Below are positions 42,893 through 51,531 of a DNA stretch of 64,000 bases, in pieces. The translations under genes and the position numbers were made by a program. Location: NCBI GenBank assembly GCA_020849475.1, contig JADLGE010000005.1:1-64000 (forward strand). Direction: 5' to 3'. The notes beneath the pieces were generated by a model. The model was given only the letters and a program-made list of their open reading frames with translations, was not told where the DNA came from and searched no databases. This stretch comes from Gammaproteobacteria bacterium (GTDB lineage Bacteria > Pseudomonadota > Gammaproteobacteria > Ga0077536). Each line of letters starts with the position of its first letter. Within the stretch, counting starts at the first letter, position 1.

Positions 42893-43276
42893 ATGCACAA
42901 ACACTGGACCACACGCCTGGCCGTGCTGCTGCTACTGGCAGCCTGCGCAGGCGCGGCAAGCGCGCGCGGCGGACATGGTCACGGCCATTACCGCGGCAGC
43001 GTCGGCTTCTACTTCAACGATCCTTTCTACTGGGGCCCCGATCCGTTTTTCTATCCCTACCGCCCCTACGTCTACAGTCCACCGCCGGTGATCATCGAGC
43101 AGCGCGAGCCGCCGGTGTATATCCAGCGCCAACCAGTGGCGCCGCCCGCCCCGGCTGCCGCATCCTCGAACTGGTACTACTGCCAGAATCCGGCCGGCTA
43201 TTACCCCTACGTGCAAAGCTGCAGCCAGCCATGGGTGGCGGTCGACCCGCGCACCGTGCAGCCGCCCGCGCGCTGA
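42893..43276 (+). CDS. Small exported Tyr/Pro-rich protein
   Basis: A 127-residue protein; ATG at 42893, just after the intergenic inverted repeats. A signal peptide covers about 1-24. The mature protein begins with a Gly/His-rich stretch (RGGHGHGHYRG), followed by a Tyr/Pro/Phe-rich region (PFFYPYRPYVYSP), a Pro/Val linker and a C-terminal WYYCQNPAGYYPYVQSC motif. That C-terminal motif is common in small proteobacterial envelope proteins of unknown function. It lies 22 bp before the glycine-zipper lipoprotein. Confidence 0.8.
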   Translation: MHKHWTTRLAVLLLLAACAGAASARGGHGHGHYRGSVGFYFNDPFYWGPDPFFYPYRPYVYSPPPVIIEQREPPVYIQRQPVAPPAPAAASSNWYYCQNPAGYYPYVQSCSQPWVAVDPRTVQPPAR

Positions 43277-43298
43277 TCCCCATCGCAGGAGTGAATTC

Positions 43299-43865
43299 AT
43301 GAACAACACCTCACGTATCGCCACGCTGGTCCTGTGTGGCGCGCTGGGCGCATGCGCCACCTACCCCACTGGTCCGAGCATGATGGCCTTGCCCGGCAGC
43401 GGCGCGTCCTTCGATCAGTTCCGCGCTGACGACTACCAGTGTCAGAGCTACGCGCAGCAGACCCTGGGCATCAACTCGCCCCAGCAGAGCGCCTCGGACA
43501 GTGGCGTCAACAGCGCCGCGGTCGGCACCGCGGTGGGCGCGGCGGCCGGCGCGCTGCTCGGCGCGGCTTCGGGTAATGCAGGGGCGGGCGCCGCCATCGG
43601 CGCTGGCAGCGGCCTGGTACTCGGCAGCGCGGCCGGCACCGACGCCTATGCGTCCAGCGGCTACATGGCGCAACAGCGCTATGACGATGCCTACATTCAA
43701 TGCATGTATGCCAAGGGCCATCAGGTGCCGGTGCCGGCCAGCGTCGCCAACTACCAGCAGACCCAACCGGCCTACGCCGCACCGCCGCCCAGCGGACCGG
43801 TGACCGTGCCACCGGCCGGCGGCAATTACCCACCGCCCGGCACGCCGGCGCCGCCCGGTTACTGA
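43299..43865 (+). CDS. Glycine-zipper lipoprotein
   Basis: A 188-residue protein with a type II signal (lipobox LGAC, lipidated Cys19). The middle contains a glycine-zipper helix pair (AVGAAAGALLGAASGN and GAAIGAGSGLVLGSAAG, about 72-110), typical of YMGG/SlyB-like envelope proteins. This is followed by YDDAYIQCMYAKGHQVP and a Pro-rich tail. Probably an outer-membrane lipoprotein. Its spacing suggests cotranscription with the preceding exported protein. Confidence 0.87.
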   Translation: MNNTSRIATLVLCGALGACATYPTGPSMMALPGSGASFDQFRADDYQCQSYAQQTLGINSPQQSASDSGVNSAAVGTAVGAAAGALLGAASGNAGAGAAIGAGSGLVLGSAAGTDAYASSGYMAQQRYDDAYIQCMYAKGHQVPVPASVANYQQTQPAYAAPPPSGPVTVPPAGGNYPPPGTPAPPGY

Positions 43866-44175
43866 TCCGCCTGTTGATGAGCGACTGCGATGGGCCGCGC
43901 GCGATGCGGCCCGTCGCGGGCCGTCACGGACTTCCTGCTCGCCCCGCCTGCGCGCTCTACACGACCTGTTCATACCTTGCCGACCACACTCGATGTAGTC
44001 CATCGACAGTGCGTCGCAAATTCATGTTTTTCCGAAATTCGCGATTCCATTCGCGCCGCCAGCGGTGGTAAGGTACCAAGTCACTTCGTGACCGGCTTCG
44101 TGGCCACGCCGTACTGTGTGACAGCGGCGACCCGCGAGCGGCCTCCATGCGAATGCGAGCGGAACCAACGGCAGC
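43866..44175. other. 310-bp intergenic region
   Basis: A 7-bp hairpin (43892-43898 with 43906-43912) close after the lipoprotein gene may be its terminator. The stretch around 43990-44060 is less GC-rich than the surroundings and probably carries the promoter of the PilZ gene. No clear promoter pair or open frame of coding character was found. Confidence 0.45.
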
Positions 44176-45255
44176 GTGATAGACGAGCAAGTAGAAGGTT
44201 TGACCAGACCCGACGACTGGGGTCGTCGACGCGGGAGCATCAGACACGAAGTGTCGCTGCCCGCGATTGTGTTCGATCGCAAAAATAACGCGGTGGCCTG
44301 CACGATAGAAGACATCAGCAGCACCGGTATGGCGCTCAAAATCGATCTCAAGACCCCCGAGCCTGGCCGTGAAGCGCTCGAACAAGGCACCAGCGGACGT
44401 CTTGAATTCTCGGTGCGCCTGATCGACGGCAGCAGCCAGAAAGTGCAGGCGCCGGTACAGATCATGTGGCGCACGCCGGTCGGTCTCGGCTTGCGCTTCA
44501 AGCGCCTCGACGACAATCTGCGCACCGCCTTGAAAGCCATCGCCCATGCCGCGGTCGAAGCACGCGTCAGCGACCCGGCTCAGAACCGTCGTGGTCGCTC
44601 GGCCGAACATCGCAAGGTGATGCTCGCCTGCCGCAGGACCGCCGAACGACTGCTGCCCAACATCATCTGGACGCTGCGCACCGAGACCGGCCGCCGTCTG
44701 CGTCACGAGGCCGATACTTCCACGCCCGCCCAGGCCCGCGAAGCGCGCGCCGAAGCCGACCTGCTGGACGAGAAAGCGATACCCATCGGTCGCACCATCG
44801 AGCGCCAGTTCCTGCAGGCCTTCGCGGTGGTGAGCGATCTGGACCAGACCCAGGAACTGACCGTCGCGCCGATGCTGCTCAAACGCGGCGACGGCAGCAG
44901 CGGCCCACGCATCGAAGTGGTGAATGACGAAGAAGTCGAACAGGATTCGACCATCATCGCCATCGGTCACTCGGCCGCCGAGAAATTCAAACTCAAACTC
45001 TTTCAGCTCAATGTGCGCCTCGCCAATGTGCTCGGCCACCCGCTGGACCCGCAGGAGAATCCGCTGCAACCGGCCACCACCTGCCGCATTCTGTGGCAGG
45101 CGACGGTGGAATACTGCGATTCGCCGCGCGTGCGGCGCTGCCTGCACGACGCCATCCGCCTGCGCGTGGTGCCACTGCTGGGCGAGCTCTACGACGCCAT
45201 CGACAAGACCCTCGACGACGAGCGCGTGCCGCGCGCTTTCGACCGCATCGACTGA
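44176..45255 (+). CDS. PilZ-domain protein with DUF1631-like C-terminal region
   Basis: A 359-residue protein with GTG start at 44176. The PilZ domain (about 15-110) has both c-di-GMP motifs: Arg19-x-x-x-Arg23 and Asp45-x-Ser-x-x-Gly50 (DISSTG). The rest is helical; its last 70 residues (NPLQPATTCRILWQATVEYC) resemble the start of DUF1631 proteins. It is therefore a soluble c-di-GMP effector of unknown output, possibly in motility or surface regulation. It is monocistronic. Confidence 0.8.
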   Translation: MIDEQVEGLTRPDDWGRRRGSIRHEVSLPAIVFDRKNNAVACTIEDISSTGMALKIDLKTPEPGREALEQGTSGRLEFSVRLIDGSSQKVQAPVQIMWRTPVGLGLRFKRLDDNLRTALKAIAHAAVEARVSDPAQNRRGRSAEHRKVMLACRRTAERLLPNIIWTLRTETGRRLRHEADTSTPAQAREARAEADLLDEKAIPIGRTIERQFLQAFAVVSDLDQTQELTVAPMLLKRGDGSSGPRIEVVNDEEVEQDSTIIAIGHSAAEKFKLKLFQLNVRLANVLGHPLDPQENPLQPATTCRILWQATVEYCDSPRVRRCLHDAIRLRVVPLLGELYDAIDKTLDDERVPRAFDRID

Positions 45256-45353
45256 CACTCACGACGACTGCCAAGCGCGTGTCGGCAAGGTATATTGCCG
45301 GCGCCGCGTGACGCGGCGATTTCCGTCTTCATCAAGCACAACGGAGTTACGCG

Positions 45354-45860
45354 ATGGCCAGCGCCTCACCCACCGCCGGATTTGTCATGAACCAGACCAT
45401 GTTGCGCATTCGCGATCCCAAGGTCTCGGTTGCCTTCTATACAGACGTGCTGGGCATGACCCTGCTCGACCGTTACGATTTTCCCGACATGCAGTTCTCG
45501 CTCTACTTCGTCGGTTACTTGGGCGCCGATGAAACCATTCCCACCGATCGCGCGGCACGGGCCAAGTGGGTGTTCGGCCGCCCGGCGCTGGTCGAACTCA
45601 CGCATAACCACGGCAGCGAATCCGATGCGGATTTTGCCGGTTATCACAACGGCAACAGCGACCCGCGCGGCTTCGGCCACATCGGCGTGTCGGTGCCGGA
45701 CGTCTATGCCGCCTGCGAGCGTTTCGAAAAACTGGGGGTGGAATTCGTCAAGCGCCCTGACGACGGCAAGATGAAGGGGCTCGCCTTCATCAAGGATCCG
45801 GACGGCTACTGGATTGAGATCCTGAGCCCCCACGGTCTGTCGGCGATCGTCGCCTCCTGA
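45354..45860 (+). CDS. gloA: Lactoylglutathione lyase (glyoxalase I)
   Basis: A 168-residue VOC enzyme; ATG at 45354 with GGAG 7 nt upstream. The metal ligands of glyoxalase I are recognisable: Gln14 ([10 protein letters not shown]), Glu81 ([10 protein letters not shown]), His109 ([10 protein letters not shown]) and Glu155 ([10 protein letters not shown]). It isomerises the methylglyoxal-glutathione hemithioacetal to S-lactoylglutathione in the cytoplasm. The length is slightly longer than E. coli GloA because of an insert ([12 protein letters not shown]), as in the eukaryote-like group. Confidence 0.94.
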   Translation: MASASPTAGFVMNQTMLRIRDPKVSVAFYTDVLGMTLLDRYDFPDMQFSLYFVGYLGADETIPTDRAARAKWVFGRPALVELTHNHGSESDADFAGYHNGNSDPRGFGHIGVSVPDVYAACERFEKLGVEFVKRPDDGKMKGLAFIKDPDGYWIEILSPHGLSAIVAS

Positions 45861-45872
45861 CGAAGCGCCACT

Positions 45873-45900
45873 GACGCTGGCCGCCCACGCGGCCAGCGTC
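45873..45900. terminator. Bidirectional hairpin between gloA and SDR
   Basis: Perfect 12-bp arms (45873-45884 and 45889-45900) with loop CCAC, in the 49-bp gap between convergent genes. Confidence 0.7.
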
Positions 45901-45909
45901 TCGATCAAA

Positions 45910-46689
45910 TCAGGCGTTGCGGATGGTCATGCCACCATCCACCGCCAGATGCTGGCCGGTGATGTATTGCGCGGCCGGCAGCACGAAGTTGAGCGTCGCC
46001 TGTGCCACTTCTTCCGGCTCGGCATAACGCTTCATGGCCACACGACGACGCGCGAACTCGGCCTTGGCCTCTTCGGGGATGCCGGCCGTCATGCCGGTGC
46101 GTATCGGGCCCGGGCAGATGCAATTGACGGTGATGCCGCGTGTCGCGAATTCCACCGCCAGCGAACGCGTGAGACCGATGACGCCGGTCTTGGCGGCGGT
46201 ATAGGTGCTGAAGCCGCGCGTCGCGCCGAGCGCCTCGGTCGAGGCGATGTTGACGATGCGCCCCGCGCCGCTCTTCAACAGATGCGGCAAGCACACGCGT
46301 ATCAGCATCACCTGTGCTTTCAGCAACACATCGACGCTGCGATCCCAGGCCTGTTCGTAGTCCGCCGCTTCGAGCGGCAGGTCGATGGAGATACCGGCGT
46401 TGTTGACGAGGATGTCCAGCGCGCCCCATTTCGCGACGATGGCGGCAACTACCCGTTCACGATCGGGACCGGCGCTTACGTCCAGGGTCCAGCCTTCGGC
46501 GCTGCCACCCGCGGCTTTGATTTCGTCGACCACCGCCTGCACCTTGGCCGGGTCGAGGTCGGTGACCGCGACATGCGCGCCTTCGTCGGCGAACAGATGC
46601 GCCGTCGCGCGCCCCATGCCGCTCGCCGCGCCGGTCACCAAAGCGACCTTGCCAGCGATGCTGCGGCTCAATGTGCTCAAACGTGTCAT
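45910..46689 (-). CDS. SDR family oxidoreductase
   Basis: A 259-residue classical SDR: TGAASGMGRATAHLF, Asp in VTDLDPAKV (NAD type), NNAG, catalytic Ser in NIASTEALG, Tyr-Lys in STYTAAKTGV, and LAVDGGMTIRNA at the end. Its ATG overlaps the stop of the acyl-CoA synthetase by 4 bp, so the two are translated together. It probably acts on the hydroxyacyl or alcohol product of the same pathway, as FabG-like or 3-hydroxyacyl dehydrogenase. Confidence 0.9.
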   Translation of the reverse strand: MTRLSTLSRSIAGKVALVTGAASGMGRATAHLFADEGAHVAVTDLDPAKVQAVVDEIKAAGGSAEGWTLDVSAGPDRERVVAAIVAKWGALDILVNNAGISIDLPLEAADYEQAWDRSVDVLLKAQVMLIRVCLPHLLKSGAGRIVNIASTEALGATRGFSTYTAAKTGVIGLTRSLAVEFATRGITVNCICPGPIRTGMTAGIPEEAKAEFARRRVAMKRYAEPEEVAQATLNFVLPAAQYITGQHLAVDGGMTIRNA

Positions 46690-48290
46690 GCCTGTTTCTC
46701 CCCACTGTCGTTGATTAATTCCTGCGCCAGCACGCGCAGCCTGCTTTTCTGAATCTTGGTGCCATTGGCGCTCAGCGTGGTCGGGAACGCATCGAGCGTG
46801 AAGACCCGCTTCGGCACCTTGTAACTGGCGAGGCGCGCCGCGCAGAAGGCGATGACGTGCTCGGCGTCGAACGGCGCGTCGGCGGGCAATACGAAAGCGA
46901 CCGCGGCCGGTGCGCCGTTGATGTCGACCGCCACCACCTGGCTGCTGTGCACCGCCGGGTGTTCGTCCAGCACCGATTCGATTTCGAGCGGGCTGGTCAG
47001 AAAACCGGCGAGGCGCATGACGTCGCCCATGCGCGCCACGTAACAGAAACGCCCATCGCCCTCGAGATAGGCCAGATCGCCCGTGCGCAGAAAGCCGTCG
47101 GCGCTGAAGGTCGCGGCGGTCGCGGCTGCATCCCCGAAATATTCATGTAACAGGCTCGGCCCGCTGATTTCGAGTTCGCCGGCCACGCCCACGCCGAGCA
47201 GCGCGCCGCTGTCGGGGTCGCGCACGCGCACCCGGGCTTCAGGCGCGACGGGGCGTCCGCCGCCCTTGCGGCGTTCGCTGGCCGGCAGGTCCAGCGGTTG
47301 CAGCGCATAGAACGCGTGACATTCACTCATGCCGTACAGGCCACGCAGCGTCACGCCGCGCGCCGCGGCGCGCTCGACGATATCTTCGAGGGCGGGATTG
47401 AACAGCGCGTAGCCGAAGTGCTCGAGACTCGGAAAAGCCATGGGCTCATCCACCTCCGCCAGCATCCTGTCCATCATGTCGTCGACGCCATTCATGTGCG
47501 TGATACCGAGCTCACGCACCAGGCGCGCCGACACCGCGGCATCGAACACCGGCAGCATGAACATCGGCGCACGTGCGACCAGCGCCGCCAGCGCCTGCGT
47601 GTAGCCGAACACGCCGCACAGCGGCAAGGCCTGCAGCACCTTGGCGCCGGCGCGGTTCATGCCCAAGGCCGCGGCCACATCCTGTGCGTGGCGCGCCACG
47701 GTGCCTTGCACATGGCAGACGAATTTCGGCGCCTTGGTGGTGCCCGAAGTGGTGAAGATCACGCAGCGATGTTCAGCGCCGCCCAGCACCGTGGCTTCCT
47801 GCGCGCTGGCATTGAGATCGGCATAACGGCTGTGGGCAACGCCGGCGATGAGTTCGCGCTGCGCGGCCTGCCCGCCTTCGTCATACACCACCACGTGCTC
47901 GACGCCGGCCAGCGCGGCGGGTTCGATGGCAGCGAGGATGCCGGCGAAGTCGATGGCCTTGAAGTCCGGCCACAGCACCAGCATGCGGCAACCCGAACGC
48001 GACACGATGTCGGCCACTTCATGGGCGCGAAAACGCGTGTTGACCGACACCACGATCGCGCCGAGCCGCGCACAGGCGAACATCAACGCAAGCCACGCCG
48101 GCATGTTCGGCAGCCACACCGCGACGCGGTCGCCCTCGCCCACACCGCGCGCCGCGAGACCAGCCGCCACGCGCTGGCTCTCGGCCAGCAGTTCGCCATA
48201 GGTGATGGTGCTGCCCTGGTAATGGATGGCGATGCCATCGCCAGGCGCAGCGGCCAGCACCGCATCGAGTCGCAATGAAGAGGTAGTCAT
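46686..48290 (-). CDS. AMP-dependent acyl-CoA synthetase/ligase
   Basis: A 534-residue adenylate-forming enzyme; ATG at 48290 (MTTSSLRLDAV), 31 bp after the DUF938 gene. The P-loop is IFTTSGTTKAPK (178-189), with Thr/Lys as usual. It is followed by LYGMSECHAFYAL (A5 variant, with H-A-F after SE), GDLAYLEGDGRFCYVARMGD, and NGTKIQKSRLR near the C-terminus carrying the catalytic Lys. The substrate carboxylate is unknown; the A5 variation suggests something other than common fatty acids. It is paired with the SDR. Confidence 0.88.
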   Translation of the reverse strand: MTTSSLRLDAVLAAAPGDGIAIHYQGSTITYGELLAESQRVAAGLAARGVGEGDRVAVWLPNMPAWLALMFACARLGAIVVSVNTRFRAHEVADIVSRSGCRMLVLWPDFKAIDFAGILAAIEPAALAGVEHVVVYDEGGQAAQRELIAGVAHSRYADLNASAQEATVLGGAEHRCVIFTTSGTTKAPKFVCHVQGTVARHAQDVAAALGMNRAGAKVLQALPLCGVFGYTQALAALVARAPMFMLPVFDAAVSARLVRELGITHMNGVDDMMDRMLAEVDEPMAFPSLEHFGYALFNPALEDIVERAAARGVTLRGLYGMSECHAFYALQPLDLPASERRKGGGRPVAPEARVRVRDPDSGALLGVGVAGELEISGPSLLHEYFGDAAATAATFSADGFLRTGDLAYLEGDGRFCYVARMGDVMRLAGFLTSPLEIESVLDEHPAVHSSQVVAVDINGAPAAVAFVLPADAPFDAEHVIAFCAARLASYKVPKRVFTLDAFPTTLSANGTKIQKSRLRVLAQELINDSGEKQA

Positions 48291-48321
48291 AGGGCGGCAA
48301 CGTGCACCATCAATATCGGTT

Positions 48322-48921
48322 TCAGGTCGGGACGCGTCGCCACACCAGGAGCTGATTGTTGGCGGGCATGGCGTGGTCGTCACACAAGTACAAGCCATGA
48401 CGCGCCGCCAGTTGCTCGAGCAGCGCGCGATCGCGCAGACCGAAGTCCGCGTCCAGCGAACGCGCCCAGGCGTCGAGCTGTTGATTGCCTTCGCTGGTAA
48501 AGCGTCCATCGCGGTTGAAGGGACCATACAGCAGGAACACGCCGTCGGCGGCGAGCTGCGCGCCGACGCCGCGAAACAGCGCGGCGAGTGCCGGCGAAGT
48601 CATGCATTGCACGACATTGGCGGCATACACCGCATCCAGCCCATCCAGCGGCCAGTGCGGCGCGAGCACATCGAGTTCGATGGCGGGACACAGATTGGCC
48701 AGCGCTGCGCCGCGCAGATTTTCCCGCAGGTCGGCGAGCTGGCTCGGCTGTTCGCTGGGCTGCCAGCGCAGGTGCGGCAGTTGCGCGGCGAGGAACAGCG
48801 CGTGCTGACCGCTGCCGGCGCCGATTTCGAGCACGGCGCGCGCGCGCAGCAGGTAGCGTTCGATGACGGCCAGGATCGGCGCCTTGTTGCGCTCGGCGGC
48901 GGGATTGAACGGTCGGGACAT
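48322..48921 (-). CDS. DUF938 class I SAM methyltransferase
   Basis: A 199-residue protein recognised by FNPAAERNKAPILAVIERYL at the N-terminus, the SAM motif VLEIGAGSGQHALFLA, WQPSEQPS and FLLYGPFNRDGRFTSEGN. This matches the DUF938 family, also found in animals (METTL26), whose substrate is not established. It is divergent from the ABC exporter and just upstream of the acyl-CoA synthetase operon. Confidence 0.92.
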   Translation of the reverse strand: MSRPFNPAAERNKAPILAVIERYLLRARAVLEIGAGSGQHALFLAAQLPHLRWQPSEQPSQLADLRENLRGAALANLCPAIELDVLAPHWPLDGLDAVYAANVVQCMTSPALAALFRGVGAQLAADGVFLLYGPFNRDGRFTSEGNQQLDAWARSLDADFGLRDRALLEQLAARHGLYLCDDHAMPANNQLLVWRRVPT

Positions 48922-49040
48922 GGCGCGATTCTATCCACCACGGCCGCGCTCGGCACCGCCAGATAGATAGCGCGACGGTGACGGTGACGCACTGTGCTAT
49001 GGTCACCCGCCCAGCTCGAAATGCCCCGCCAAGCACCGCC

Positions 49041-50846
49041 ATGAACGCACCCGTACCGCCCGCCGCCGCCCAGTCCCGCTTCCGATTCGCCGGACTGCGC
49101 GGCCTGCGCCCTTTTCTCAAGCCCTATCGCCGCGTGATAGCGGCGGCCTTGCTGGCCCTGCTCGCCGCCGCGCTGTCGACACTGGCGATGCCGGTCGCGG
49201 TGCGCTACGTGGTCGACAGCGGTTTGAGCGCCGCCCACAGTGCCTCGGTCAACCGCTATTTCCTCGGCCTGTTCGCGCTGGCGGTGGCGACCGCGTGTTT
49301 CGCGGCACTGCGCTTCTACCTGGTGTCGTGGCTGGGCGAACGGGTGGTCGCGGATTTACGCAGCGCGGTGTTCCGCCACGTGCTCGGCCTCTCGCCGAGC
49401 TTTTTCGAGGTGACCAAGAGCGGCGAGCTGCTGTCGCGCCTGACCACCGACACCACGCTCATCCAGAACGTGGTCGGCAGCAGTCTGTCGATCGCCTTGC
49501 GCAGTTCCCTGACCCTGTCTGGCGCGGTGGTGATGCTCATGATCACGAGCCCGCGCCTGACCGGCATCATCGTGCTGGTGATCCCCTTGGTGGTGATTCC
49601 CATCATCCTCGCCGGCCGGCGCGTACGTGCACTGTCGCGCGCCAGCCAGGATCGCCTGGCCGATACCTCAGCCCTGGCCGGCGAAGTCCTGAATGCCATG
49701 CCGCTGGTGCAGGCCTATACGCTCGAAGACCTGCACGGCGTGCGTTACGACGCGTCGGTGCACGGCGCCTTCGAAGCGGCGCGGCGCCGCATCCGTCAGC
49801 GTGCGCTGTTGACCGCCTATGCCATCACCATCGTGTTCGGCGCACTGGTGCTGGTGTTGTGGATAGGCGCGCAGGACGTCGTCAGCGGCCGCATGAGCGG
49901 CGGTGAACTCGGTCAGTTCCTGCTCTACGCGGTGTTTGCCGGCGGTTCGACCGCGGGCCTGTCGGAAATTTTCGGCGCGCTGCAACAGGCGGCCGGCGCC
50001 ACCGACAGGCTGGTCGAATTGCTGGCGGTCAAGCCCGATTACACGCTGCCAGCGGTGCCCGACACGCTGCCCAGCCCGTCGCGCGGCGAGCTGCGTTTCG
50101 AAGGCGTCGGCTTCAGCTACCCGTCGCGCCCCACGCCGCCGGCCTTGAGTGATTTCACGCTCGAGCTCGCGCGCGGCCAGACCATTGCGCTGGTCGGGCC
50201 GTCAGGCGCCGGCAAGAGCAGCGTGCTGGCCCTGGCGCTGGCGTTTTACCGCCCCCAGCAAGGCCGCATCCTGGTTGATGGCGTCGACATCGCGCGCGTC
50301 GACCCGCGCGAGCTGCGGCGGCGCATTGCCATCGTCGCGCAGGACACCGTGCTGTTCGCCGACACCATCATGGAAAACATCCGCTACGGTCGCCCCGAGG
50401 CGAGTGACGACGAAGTGCGCGCCGCCGCGCGCGCCGCCGCCGCGGCCGACTTCATCGAGCAACTGCCTGAGGGTTACGCGACCCAGGTGGGCGAACATGG
50501 CGTGCGCCTGTCGGGCGGTCAGCAGCAGCGCATTTCGATCGCGCGGGCGGTGTTGAAGCAACCGGCCATCCTGTTGCTCGACGAAGCAACCAGTGCGCTC
50601 GACGCCGAATCGGAATTGCTGGTGCAGGAAGCATTGAAGGGCCTCATGCGCGACCGCGCGACACTGGTCATCGCCCATCGCCTGGCGACGGTGCGCAGCG
50701 CCGATCGCATCGTGGTGCTGGACGCCGGCCGCATCGTCGCCAGCGGCAGCCATGCGGATCTCAGTGAAGAAGGCGGCCTGTATGCGCGCCTGGCTGAATT
50801 GCAGTTCAATGATGGCGCCAGCAACGAGCAGGCCGCGCCGGCCTGA
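49041..50846 (+). CDS. ABC exporter (MsbA/multidrug-type half-transporter)
   Basis: A 601-residue membrane-ATPase fusion; ATG at 49041. About six TM helices lie in 35-330, with coupling segments LGLSPSFFEVTKSGELLSRL and DTTLIQNVVGSSLS. Walker A GPSGAGKSS is near 387, Q-loop in IVAQDTVLF, LSGGQQQRISIARAV near 490, LLLDEATSALD, and IAHRLATV. It works as a dimer and probably exports lipids or drugs. The subgroup resembles ABC-B transporters with TAP-like architecture. It lies 35 bp before a GST, so the pair may serve detoxification. Confidence 0.9.
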   Translation: MNAPVPPAAAQSRFRFAGLRGLRPFLKPYRRVIAAALLALLAAALSTLAMPVAVRYVVDSGLSAAHSASVNRYFLGLFALAVATACFAALRFYLVSWLGERVVADLRSAVFRHVLGLSPSFFEVTKSGELLSRLTTDTTLIQNVVGSSLSIALRSSLTLSGAVVMLMITSPRLTGIIVLVIPLVVIPIILAGRRVRALSRASQDRLADTSALAGEVLNAMPLVQAYTLEDLHGVRYDASVHGAFEAARRRIRQRALLTAYAITIVFGALVLVLWIGAQDVVSGRMSGGELGQFLLYAVFAGGSTAGLSEIFGALQQAAGATDRLVELLAVKPDYTLPAVPDTLPSPSRGELRFEGVGFSYPSRPTPPALSDFTLELARGQTIALVGPSGAGKSSVLALALAFYRPQQGRILVDGVDIARVDPRELRRRIAIVAQDTVLFADTIMENIRYGRPEASDDEVRAAARAAAAADFIEQLPEGYATQVGEHGVRLSGGQQQRISIARAVLKQPAILLLDEATSALDAESELLVQEALKGLMRDRATLVIAHRLATVRSADRIVVLDAGRIVASGSHADLSEEGGLYARLAELQFNDGASNEQAAPA

Positions 50847-50881
50847 GTGCCCTGCACATCCACCTCGAGGAGCCCGAAGCG

Positions 50882-51517
50882 ATGAAATTCTACGACTGTG
50901 CGATTGCGCCCAATCCGCGCCGCGCGCGCATCTTCCTGGCGGAAAAAGGCATCAGCCTGCCGATGATCGAAGTCGATATCCTCAAGGGTGAGAACCTCAC
51001 CCCGGCCTACCTGGCCATCAATCCACGTGGTCTGTTGCCGACGCTGGAACTCGACGACGGCACGCGCTTCGACGAAGTGATGGCCATCTGCCGTTATTTC
51101 GAACGCATCCAGCCATCACCGCCGCTGCTCGGTCGCAATGCCAAGGAAATCGCCATGGTCGAATCACGCCAGCGCAAGATGGAATTCGACGGCATGATTG
51201 GTGGCTCGGAAGTGTTCCGCAATCAACATCCGGATTTCGCCCAGCGTTCGCTACCAGGCGCCGGCGGCGAGGTCATCCCGGCCATTCCCGGCCTCGTGGA
51301 ACGCGGCACGCAATCCATCGCGCGCTTCTTCAAGTGGCTGGAAATCTATCTCGGTGAAGGTGAATTCGTGGCCGGTGACATCTTCACCATGGCCGACATC
51401 ACCGCGCTGTGCGCCGTCGATTTCGTGGCGTGGGTGAAATTCAGCATCCCGCCGGAGAACACCCGCACCCAGGCCTGGTACGCCAAGGTCGCGACGCGGC
51501 CGAGCGCCAGCGCCTGA
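50882..51517 (+). CDS. Glutathione S-transferase family protein
   Basis: A 211-residue protein; ATG at 50882 with CGAGGAG upstream. N-terminal thioredoxin-like domain YDCAIAPNPRRARIFLAEKG, cis-Pro segment INPRGLLPTLELDDG, and DEVMAIC at the glutathione site. C-terminal EFVAGDIFTMADITAL with the N-capping box. The start resembles the N-P-R-x-x-R subgroup, like the GST at the right end of the window. It probably conjugates electrophiles, possibly exported by the upstream ABC protein. Confidence 0.88.
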   Translation: MKFYDCAIAPNPRRARIFLAEKGISLPMIEVDILKGENLTPAYLAINPRGLLPTLELDDGTRFDEVMAICRYFERIQPSPPLLGRNAKEIAMVESRQRKMEFDGMIGGSEVFRNQHPDFAQRSLPGAGGEVIPAIPGLVERGTQSIARFFKWLEIYLGEGEFVAGDIFTMADITALCAVDFVAWVKFSIPPENTRTQAWYAKVATRPSASA

Positions 51518-51531
51518 GCAACTTCATGGGC

